From positions 1-5,216 of the forward strand of contig DLVS01000693.1 in NCBI GenBank assembly GCA_003445095.1: 5,216 bases of DNA, written 5' to 3'. The position numbers were made by a program, and so were the translations under genes. This stretch comes from Verrucomicrobiales bacterium. Its GTDB lineage: Bacteria; Verrucomicrobiota; Verrucomicrobiia; Limisphaerales; UBA9464. Positions 1-5,186 of the stretch are shown one piece after another. Each line of letters opens with the position of its first letter. The first letter of the stretch is position 1. The notes under the pieces were generated by a model. It did not search any database. It saw only the letters and a program-made list of their open reading frames with translations, and had not been told where the DNA came from.

Positions 1-455
1 TCCTCGTCAGCAAAAAGCCGCCCCATCGCCTCTTTGAACGGGCCGTCTTCCAACGGCGGCGCGTCCTTCTTCAGGCATTGCCAGAACAGATTGTGGTTGT
101 AGTCACCTCCGGCATTGTTTCGTACCGCGGTGCGAACCTTCTCAGGCACCTTGTCGAGATTCGAAACGAGTTGTTCGGGCGTCATTTTCTGGAGCTCCGG
201 ATAGTCGGCGACGGCCTTGTTAAGGTTGTTGACATAGGCGGCCTGGTGTTTGTCGTGATGGATCTCCATCGTCCGCGCGTCAATGTGCGGTTCCAGCGCA
301 TCAAACGCATAGGGAAGGGGAGCGAGTTTGAAGGGACCCGTCGGCGCCGGGGCGGCCGCTTGGGCCAGCGCGCGGGTCACGCGGGTGTTGATAAAAACGG
401 TAGCTCCGAGAATGAGGCTTCGTTGGAGCGCGGCACGACGGGTCAATGCGATCAT
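1..455 (-). CDS. Fe/Mn superoxide dismutase with Tat-like signal peptide, N-terminal part (gene runs off the window)
   Basis: Converts superoxide to hydrogen peroxide and oxygen at a single Mn or Fe ion. The 151 complete codons cover a leader and the alpha-helical N-terminal domain. Residues 5-11 read TRRAALQ, a twin-arginine (Tat) type motif, followed by a short hydrophobic stretch (14-22) and a likely ALA cleavage site near residue 31. The mature part begins with the family signature LAPLPYAFDALEPHID (44-59). The N-terminal metal ligands are visible: His66 in MEIHHDKH and His121 in the NHNLFW motif. Tyr74 matches the conserved gateway tyrosine (Tyr34 in E. coli MnSOD). Gly117 sits where MnSODs have Gly and FeSODs usually have Gln, favouring the Mn or cambialistic type. 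The preceding motif GGDYNH has Asp118 where His is common. The other two ligands (Asp and His of the DxWEHAY motif) lie outside the window. The ATG at 455 was chosen because it places the Tat motif at the N-terminus; no clear Shine-Dalgarno precedes it. The gene diverges from the signal peptidase gene. The family call is secure; export is inferred. Confidence 0.95.
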   Translation of the reverse strand, partial: MIALTRRAALQRSLILGATVFINTRVTRALAQAAAPAPTGPFKLAPLPYAFDALEPHIDARTMEIHHDKHQAAYVNNLNKAVADYPELQKMTPEQLVSNLDKVPEKVRTAVRNNAGGDYNHNLFWQCLKKDAPPLEDGPFKEAMGRLFADE

Positions 456-584
456 AGGAATTGGTAAATATGGTGTGGCCTTTCGCGGCAACAGTTGTCT
501 TCTGAAGCCGGCCTGGCAAGCCGACGAAATGCAGATTTGGCTGAATCACGCCGAACGTTAGAGTCCGGCGCGTTGCCTGCACCT
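456..584. promoter_or_regulatory. Divergent intergenic region, presumed promoters for the SOD and signal peptidase genes
   Basis: These 129 bp separate two divergently read genes, so each must have its promoter here or nearby. The best sigma70-like candidate on the plus strand is TTGGCT (537-542) and TAGAGT (559-564), 16 bp apart, each matching four of six consensus bases. It would start transcription about 15 bases before the signal peptidase ATG. No convincing operator or riboswitch was seen. On the minus strand no good -35/-10 pair stands out. The promoter call is a weak inference; the divergent arrangement is seen directly. Confidence 0.25.
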
Positions 585-1115
585 ATGAACGCCCCCCAAC
601 CGGTCGAAACGCACCCGTGGTGGAAGGTTGCCGCGGTCGGCCGCAACCCGTGGGTCACCCTTGTTCGCCTCGGGATTTTGGTGGCGCTCACCCTCCTGAC
701 TTTTCGCTACGTGCTGGTGCCAATCCGCGTGACCGGGATCAGCATGAATCCTACTTACCGCGACGGCGAACGACATTGGGTGAGTCCGCTGCTCACCCAA
801 ATGGAAGGCCTGAAACGCGGCGACGTCGTCTCAATTCAAACCAGCGGACGCCACGTGATGTATTTGAAGCGAATTCTGGGATTGCCCGGCGAACAGGTTC
901 GCCTCAAACGCGGCCATCTCTTCATCAACGGCGAACGGATCAACGAGCCATACGTGGTGAATCCGGCGCCCTGGAATTGGCCCACCAACGGGAGCGATCG
1001 CGTCCTCGGTCCCGACGAGTATTTGGTGGTGGGTGACAATCGCAGTATGCCGGCGGAAAACCATTTCTTCGGCGTCACCGATCGCAGCCGCATCCTCGGG
1101 AAGGTGGTCCGATGA
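585..1115 (+). CDS. lepB: Signal peptidase I (S26 family), compact form
   Basis: Membrane-bound serine protease that removes signal peptides from exported proteins on the outer face of the cytoplasmic membrane. The 176-aa protein has a short cytoplasmic N-terminus and one membrane segment (about 26-45). Box B is GISMNPT with the nucleophile Ser53, box C is RGDVVSI (78-84), and box D is YLKRILGLPGE (93-103) with the general base Lys95. Box E begins GDNR (150-153) and ends at Gly163. The Ser-Lys dyad is intact. In box E the usual Ser, Asp, Ser and Arg of SxDSR are Pro156, Glu158, Asn159 and His160. The size resembles the short Gram-positive type rather than the two-membrane-segment E. coli LepB. 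The ATG at 585 is preferred; an in-frame TTG at 495 would add 30 polar residues that do not look like family sequence. No strong Shine-Dalgarno is visible. The stop overlaps the next gene's start (ATGA), implying co-transcription and probable translational coupling. Confidence 0.93.
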   Translation: MNAPQPVETHPWWKVAAVGRNPWVTLVRLGILVALTLLTFRYVLVPIRVTGISMNPTYRDGERHWVSPLLTQMEGLKRGDVVSIQTSGRHVMYLKRILGLPGEQVRLKRGHLFINGERINEPYVVNPAPWNWPTNGSDRVLGPDEYLVVGDNRSMPAENHFFGVTDRSRILGKVVR

Positions 1116-1624
1116 AGCGCGTGGGCTGGGCTCTCGCCCTTGCACTCATCGGCGCGGCCGGGTGGTTAGCGCGCGACCGCTTGTTTCCCAGCCAAACCGC
1201 CCTGATTGACCGGATGCTGACCCAGCTCGCAAGGGACGTTTCCTTTGCACCGGGCGAAGGGAATATCGCCGCCGTTCGGAGAATCAGTCAGGTCGTGGAC
1301 CGGTTCGCACCGGACGCGAGCATCGAGATTGAATTGCTGGGTCTAGGAACCTACCAGATCAACGGCCGGGACGGGATTCGTGAGCGGCTGATGCTTGCAC
1401 GAAGAGCGGCCAGGCGATTGGAATTGAATTTCCATGACCCAGTCGTGCGGTTGGGGTCTGACGGTACATCCGCGGAAGTACATTTGACGGCCACAGCAGA
1501 CGCACAAGGAGTGGATCGAACTCAAGGTGGCTTTGAGGCGCTGGAATTCTCGATGCAATTGCACAAACTGGACGGCCGATGGGTGATCCAGCGTGTGACC
1601 ACCGTTCCGACACTGAGGCAGTAG
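1112..1624 (+). CDS. Membrane-anchored NTF2-like (SnoaL-like fold) protein of unknown function
   Basis: A 170-aa protein with a basic start (MKR), a hydrophobic segment at about 4-20 and no obvious signal-peptide cleavage site, so probably a single-pass membrane anchor with the rest outside the cytoplasm. The soluble part has the rhythm of an NTF2-like domain: an N-terminal helix (28-41), a second helix (51-65), YQINGRDGIRERL (81-93) as the typical turn-plus-helix, a strand VHLTATADA (123-131), and the terminal strand pair EFSMQLHKLDGRWVIQRVTTV (145-165, with the usual DGRW turn). NTF2-like domains include both enzymes and binding proteins; no catalytic residues can be assigned here. The start codon overlaps the signal peptidase stop by four bases, so the two are probably made together; whether they interact is unknown. 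A terminator-like hairpin follows 33 bases after the stop. The fold is inferred from sequence pattern, and no specific function is recognised. Confidence 0.7.
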   Translation: MKRVGWALALALIGAAGWLARDRLFPSQTALIDRMLTQLARDVSFAPGEGNIAAVRRISQVVDRFAPDASIEIELLGLGTYQINGRDGIRERLMLARRAARRLELNFHDPVVRLGSDGTSAEVHLTATADAQGVDRTQGGFEALEFSMQLHKLDGRWVIQRVTTVPTLRQ

Positions 1625-1657
1625 GGTAGCGAGAGAGAACGCGGCCGAAGTTGGTGC

Positions 1658-1681
1658 CTACCCGCGCCAGCGGGTAGTTTT
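1658..1681 (+). terminator. Rho-independent terminator after the lepB/NTF2-like operon
   Basis: A perfect 8-bp stem, CTACCCGC (1658-1665) with GCGGGTAG (1670-1677), encloses the 4-base loop GCCA and is followed directly by four T residues (1678-1681). It lies 33 bases after the stop of the NTF2-like gene. The stem is strong but the T-run is short, so termination could be partial. Confidence 0.7.
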
Positions 1682-1699
1682 CAGCGCCTCGCCGAAAAC
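1677..1699. repeat. Middle hairpin between two convergent terminators
   Basis: GTTTTC (1677-1682) pairs with GAAAAC (1694-1699). After one A-C mismatch a further GCG/CGC stem closes the 3-base loop CCT. It shares one base with the upstream terminator stem, so the two could compete. It lies between convergent genes and may support termination in either direction. Confidence 0.4.
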
Positions 1700-1728
1700 A
1701 TCGGTCAACCAGATTCCTCCTGGTGACC
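1695..1728 (-). terminator. Probable terminator for the MFS transporter gene (minus strand)
   Basis: GGTCAACCAG (1703-1712) pairs with CTGGTGACC (1720-1728): nine base pairs with one bulged A and a 7-base loop. Read on the minus strand, the hairpin is followed by GATG and then TTTT (1698-1695), giving the hairpin-plus-T arrangement in the direction of the transporter gene. It begins about 79 bases after that gene's stop codon. Confidence 0.5.
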
Positions 1729-1806
1729 TACTGTGGGGGATGCCGAATCATTCGAAACGCGCACCTTTCCCCAACCTGTTTCGGTCATTGGTCGAATATT
1801 CCTCAG

Positions 1807-3075
1807 CTACGAAACGGCTCCTGCCGTTCGGGGCAGCGTCACGCGGCCAACTAACCGCCACCAGGCGGCCCCACCGGTCAGCACCGCGAGGATAGCACAG
1901 GTCACATAAGGCCAAGCCGGGTGTTGATCAAAGAACGCGCCGGCGAAAAGTGGTCCCACGATGCGGGCGAGACTGCCGGCACTTTGGGCAATGCCTAAGG
2001 TCGCTCCACGTTCGTGATCAGGTGACAACAGCGAGATCAGTCCAAACAGCGGAGGCCGGGTGAGTCCGGCGCCGATAGCGATCAGGGCTACGCACACCAG
2101 CAGCATCCACCACTCCACCGCTTCGGTTCCGGTTAGCCCCGCCCAGTCCAGGGCGCCGTGCCCGTGAATCCACGGAACCGGCAGGAGGCCAATGCCAAAA
2201 ATCACCAGACTGAGCGCGATCAACTTTGACTCGCCCAGAGTCCGCACCAAACGCCCGATCGGTCCGGCTTGGACCATCGCGGAGATCAAGCCCGCCAACG
2301 AAAACAAGATGGCATTCGCGTTGTGCGCTGCGGTCTCCGTCAGGTGAAAATTGCGGGTGATCAGCAGCCCCAAGGTGGTTTCGAATGTGGTAAAGCCGAA
2401 GGTCGCGAGGAAAAAAATCATGACCAAAAACCCGACCACCGGCTGGCTTAACACATGGCCCAGGCCGCCGAGCCGACTCCGGCGGACCGCTTCCTTCGAC
2501 TGTCCGGGTTGAAGGCTCTCCGGCAACCGCGCCCAAACCAGGACCCAGTTGACCGCACAGATTCCCGCGGCGAGTAGCCCCGGGCCAACTTTGCCCATCA
2601 GCGACTGCCCCAAAACCGCCAGTGCCGGCCCGATGATAAAGCCCAGTCCGAACGCCATTCCGATCAGCCCCATCCGCTTTGATCTGTCTTCGGGAGGTGT
2701 GATATCGGCGATGTACGCTTGTGCGACGGTGATATTCGCACCGCAGATTCCGGCGGCGATGCGGGAAATCAGGATCAACCAAAGAGCCATCGATCCTTGC
2801 AGGGTGGAGGCAAACGCAAAGAGACCGTAACTCACCACGTTGCCGAAAATGCTGATCAACAGCACAGGACGCCGTCCCACGCGGTCGGACCACGCACCCC
2901 AAATCGGCGCGAACAAGAATTGCATCGCGGAATAACTGGCCATCAAGCCACCGACGACCAACCCCGAGGCGCCGAAGCTGTGCGCATAGGTTGGCAAAAG
3001 CGGGAGGACGATGCCGAAGCCCACCAAGTCCACGAAGACAGTCAGAAAAATCGCGAGGAGCGACGGTCGTTTCAT
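1807..3075 (-). CDS. Major facilitator superfamily drug/proton antiporter, TetA-like (DHA1 type)
   Basis: Proton-coupled efflux or solute transporter of the inner membrane, 422 aa, the usual size for 12-helix DHA1 proteins. Helix 1 contains VDLVGFGIVLPLLP (15-28). The loop between helices 2 and 3 carries the classic motif A, GAWSDRVGRRP (60-70). Motif B is RIAAGICGAN with AQAYIAD downstream (105-124), and the antiporter motif C is GLGFIIGP (143-150). LPES (184-187) and a charged loop (about 189-211) mark the central cytoplasmic linker. The second half has a degenerate motif A-like stretch at about 269-286 and the pattern SLARIVGP near residue 375. A loop with several Gly, Trp and Glu residues (about 301-322) lies between two late helices and is probably periplasmic. 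The pattern resembles TetA and related multidrug exporters, but the substrate cannot be read from sequence, and a tetracycline-resistance role should not be assumed. The ATG at 3075 begins a short basic leader before helix 1. It stands apart from the hydrolase gene by 180 bp, so probably has its own promoter. Confidence 0.93.
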   Translation of the reverse strand: MKRPSLLAIFLTVFVDLVGFGIVLPLLPTYAHSFGASGLVVGGLMASYSAMQFLFAPIWGAWSDRVGRRPVLLISIFGNVVSYGLFAFASTLQGSMALWLILISRIAAGICGANITVAQAYIADITPPEDRSKRMGLIGMAFGLGFIIGPALAVLGQSLMGKVGPGLLAAGICAVNWVLVWARLPESLQPGQSKEAVRRSRLGGLGHVLSQPVVGFLVMIFFLATFGFTTFETTLGLLITRNFHLTETAAHNANAILFSLAGLISAMVQAGPIGRLVRTLGESKLIALSLVIFGIGLLPVPWIHGHGALDWAGLTGTEAVEWWMLLVCVALIAIGAGLTRPPLFGLISLLSPDHERGATLGIAQSAGSLARIVGPLFAGAFFDQHPAWPYVTCAILAVLTGGAAWWRLVGRVTLPRTAGAVS

Positions 3076-3255
3076 ACGCGCGGCGTGAAGCTGTAAGTTG
3101 ACCTGGGCGTGCGCAAACGGAATGCGCGGGCTCGGTTACGGCCGCCGCGGGGGGAGAGGCTTTGTCCAGCCGTAGGTGTTTCCCCGGCTAGCGTCAGTTC
3201 CACCGTCCCGTCCAAAAGCCTGAAACCTTATTGAAGCCGGGACTCCGTTCGGAGA

Positions 3256-4833
3256 TCAGTTCTTGGTCACAAATCCCGCGTTCGCCCAATCAGCAAAGTC
3301 CTCCCGCGAACCGTCACCGGCGTCCATCGTTACCAGGCTAATCATCTTCGCTCCGGCGGGTAGCGGGACGTCGAAGCGCCACGCCGGCGACAGTACCCGC
3401 ATGACCGGACTCGCGGCCGCCGGTTGACCATCAATGAAAACCTTGAACACCACGCTTGGATATTTTGCGAGGTTTGATCCGTTACTGATGCTCACTACGT
3501 TCTCATCGGCCCCGGCGAGGCCTACGAATCGCGTGTATTCGGGCTTCACTTCGTACACCACCTCACACGGGGCATGGACCCCGAGACCATGTTCGTAGGT
3601 CTGCCGATTGATCTTGAGGGCCTGGCCGAGGTTCGACTTGTTCGTCTGCGGCGGTTGCGTATTTCCAGAATACCGAACGGTGCCTCCGTAGGTATGGCCG
3701 AAGCCGACGCTACGAATTGGCTTCAAATCGCCCAAATAAACACTCGGCAAAGGAGGCAAAGAACCCATTCGGGCGAAGGAGCCTTCGGATTCGAGGCCTA
3801 CGGGTCTTCCGTTCTGAAACGCTGCCGTTCGCAGGTGCGTGGTGTCGTGGAACACGAGGGGCGCGGTGTAAAGGGTGGAATCCGCAGTGGGGCGCGAGCC
3901 ATTCAACGTGTAACGGATTTCTGCTCGAGGGTGCAGCGGCGAGGTCAGCGTCACTGTAATCGGTTGCTCGAAGAGATGGGGCCGCATGGGCGTGCCCCAA
4001 GGTGCGAGGCGCACGGGATCCAACAACCATTCGGAATCCCACTTCCCCAATTTGGCGAGCTCCTCTTGGAAGCTGATCGTGGGTGCCAGGTGTTTCTCGA
4101 AATGCTCGACGACTTGCTCGGTGTTCAGGTCGGGCGTGAACTGTCGGGCCGGGTCATAACCGGGATGCGCATCGGTCATGTCGCGGGCTAACACGCAGCG
4201 AAGTCCGGCCGCTTTCATGGCCTTCAGTCCCATCGGCTTTCCGAGCAGACAGACCTGCGTGTGAAACCCCACGTAGATCAAGTGGGTCAGCCCGAACTTT
4301 TGACAAATCGCGTAAACTTCGGCCTGGGTGTCAGGCATCAAATCGTTTGCTCCTAGGTTGAGCGCCGGATGCATACCATCCCATCCGTAATTGACCGCGC
4401 ACCGCTCGCGCCCACAAGCGCACCCACCCGCATCAGGCACTGGGGGACAAGTGACTTCCATCACTGTCGGCACCGCTACCTTGGGGAGCGCGAGGACTAC
4501 TTCGCGCTGCGGGTAACCTACGTAATTATCAACGACGTCGCTGGGGCAGAGCATGACCGTCATACCCAACGCGCGCGCGGCTTCGAGCGCCTTGTTCATC
4601 CGCGGCACAATCGCGTCGACGCGCATCGTCGCGGTCTTGCACCAGTGAAAATTCCAAACATCCACGGCAATGACGCCCACGTGTTTTGGGTCCACTTTCT
4701 CCGAAGTATGAATGATTTGGCCCGTGGCCGGATCGCGAGTCTGCAACGTCAATTCGAGTTCAGTGGCGCGCAGGGCGTGGCCGGCAAGAAAGACGGTGGA
4801 AAGAATCAATGCGCGATTCATCAGGAGTCTCAT
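3256..4833 (-). CDS. Secreted isochorismatase-like cysteine hydrolase with chitobiase/HEX C-terminal-like and NPCBM domains
   Basis: A 525-aa exported protein (numbering from the ATG at 4833). A signal peptide (1 to about 20-23: basic MRLLMNR, then ALILSTVFLAG) is followed by an isochorismatase-family domain (about 48-250) with Asp58 in GVIAVDVWN and the expected nucleophile Cys195 in GFHTQVC. The usual active-site Lys is not evident; His155-Pro156 of GMHP falls near its place. A cysteine cluster (Cys129, 138, 140, 145) lies just before. Residues about 291-346 match the chitobiase/hexosaminidase C-terminal-like domain (IRYTLNGSRPT). Residues about 364-521 match NPCBM: VYLGDL at the start, EHGLGVHAPCEV in the middle and MDAGDGSREDFADWA at the end. 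The family hydrolyses small C-N or ether bonds; the attached modules suggest sugar binding. The real substrate is unknown. An in-frame TTG at 4875 would put 14 extra polar residues before the signal peptide. An internal ATG at 4821 is also possible. No strong terminator follows. Confidence 0.88.
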   Translation of the reverse strand: MRLLMNRALILSTVFLAGHALRATELELTLQTRDPATGQIIHTSEKVDPKHVGVIAVDVWNFHWCKTATMRVDAIVPRMNKALEAARALGMTVMLCPSDVVDNYVGYPQREVVLALPKVAVPTVMEVTCPPVPDAGGCACGRERCAVNYGWDGMHPALNLGANDLMPDTQAEVYAICQKFGLTHLIYVGFHTQVCLLGKPMGLKAMKAAGLRCVLARDMTDAHPGYDPARQFTPDLNTEQVVEHFEKHLAPTISFQEELAKLGKWDSEWLLDPVRLAPWGTPMRPHLFEQPITVTLTSPLHPRAEIRYTLNGSRPTADSTLYTAPLVFHDTTHLRTAAFQNGRPVGLESEGSFARMGSLPPLPSVYLGDLKPIRSVGFGHTYGGTVRYSGNTQPPQTNKSNLGQALKINRQTYEHGLGVHAPCEVVYEVKPEYTRFVGLAGADENVVSISNGSNLAKYPSVVFKVFIDGQPAAASPVMRVLSPAWRFDVPLPAGAKMISLVTMDAGDGSREDFADWANAGFVTKN

Positions 4834-4880
4834 GCGGTAGGTGACCACGGATTGATCTTCCAATGGTCTGATCAAAGTTA

Positions 4881-4994
4881 GTGCGCGCGGATTTCGGAGA
4901 ACAGCAAAAGCGTTTGAGTTCGATGACCCCGCACCTGGTTCAACAGCATGTGCCGAACCTCCAGGTGTCTCGCTATGAGCCGATCAACTGGTAG
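4881..4994 (+). CDS. Doubtful small ORF, possibly a gene remnant, ending inside the repeat arm
   Basis: A GTG-initiated frame encodes 37 residues, with an internal ATG at 4923 that would leave 23. The sequence is polar and glutamine-rich (for example GEQQKRLSS and LVQQHVPNL) and ends EPINW, with its TAG stop formed by the CTGGTAGGG end of the inverted-repeat element. No family is recognised and no Shine-Dalgarno is evident. It could be the last codons of a gene whose 5' part was lost, or chance. It lies divergent to the secreted hydrolase, in the region where that gene's promoter is expected. Confidence 0.15.
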   Translation: MRADFGEQQKRLSSMTPHLVQQHVPNLQVSRYEPINW

Positions 4995-5016
4995 GGATGG
5001 CGCGCTGCGCCGTCCC
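4994..5016. repeat. Long hairpin in the left arm of the element
   Basis: GGGATGGCGC (4994-5003) pairs with GCGCCGTCCC (5007-5016): ten pairs, one of them G-T, around the 3-base loop GCT. This is typical of a REP-like stem-loop. The last base is shared with the following hairpin. Confidence 0.65.
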
Positions 5017-5030
5017 CGGCCGTAGGCCGG
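5016..5030. repeat. Second hairpin of the left arm
   Basis: CCGGCC (5016-5021) and GGCCGG (5025-5030) form a perfect 6-bp stem around the loop GTA, directly abutting the longer hairpin. Confidence 0.55.
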
Positions 5031-5160
5031 CCCTTCGCTGCTCAGCGCGGAATGTTCACACGCGCCTCGTCGGCTCGATTGATGTTGATGGTACGGACTT
5101 ATTCTCCGCCTCTTCCCCTCAATGGAGTTCTCTTGTTTTTTTGATGCTGAGCAGCAGATG

Positions 5161-5186
5161 CCGCGGTGGACTTCGTCCCTCCGCGG
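5161..5186. repeat. Hairpin next to the right arm of the element
   Basis: CCGCGG (5161-5166) and CCGCGG (5181-5186) are self-complementary and can pair, with an inner GGAC/GTCC stem (5168-5171 with 5175-5178) around the loop TTC. The unpaired T on one side and CT on the other make a small internal loop. A separate 10-bp palindrome, GCCGCGCGGC (5194-5203), lies within the right arm. Confidence 0.5.

Noticed and set aside
78..467. Plus-strand frame of 129 residues opposite the SOD
   Set aside because: The minus strand gives an unmistakable SOD sequence; this frame is its complement shadow.
617..1036. Plus-strand frame of 139 residues inside the signal peptidase gene
   Set aside because: It is a +1/+2 shadow of lepB, rich in Arg and Pro, with no recognisable domain.
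1624..1663. GGGTAG (1624-1629) could pair with CTACCC (1658-1663) as an anti-terminator
   Set aside because: Only six pairs with a 28-base loop against a perfect 8-bp terminator stem; no further support for a switch.
2018..2902. Long minus-strand frame of 294 residues inside the MFS gene
   Set aside because: It overlaps the transporter in another frame on the same strand, has an Arg/Gly/Pro-rich composition typical of a shifted GC-rich frame, and shows no family motif.
1807..3075. Calling the MFS gene a tetracycline resistance determinant
   Set aside because: TetA-like motifs are shared by many DHA1 exporters, and no TetR-type regulator lies beside it; substrate specificity cannot be read from the sequence.
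3243..3254. CTCCG-TT-CGGAG hairpin just after the hydrolase stop codon
   Set aside because: Only a 4-5 bp stem and no T-run on the minus strand, so too weak to call a terminator. The rest of 3076-3255 holds nothing clear; a minus-strand promoter for the MFS gene is expected there but no good -35/-10 pair was seen.
3574..4191. Plus-strand frame of 205 residues antisense to the secreted hydrolase
   Set aside because: The opposite strand encodes clear hydrolase, chitobiase-C-like and NPCBM motifs; this frame has none.
4369..4881. Plus-strand frame of 170 residues antisense to the start of the secreted hydrolase
   Set aside because: Antisense shadow; it has no motif and runs across the signal peptide and isochorismatase core of the real gene.
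5052..5144. Short ATG frame of 30 residues in the core of the inverted-repeat element
   Set aside because: No ribosome binding site, no family resemblance, and it sits wholly inside the repeat. Another open frame continuing to the window end becomes a low-complexity translation of the right arm.
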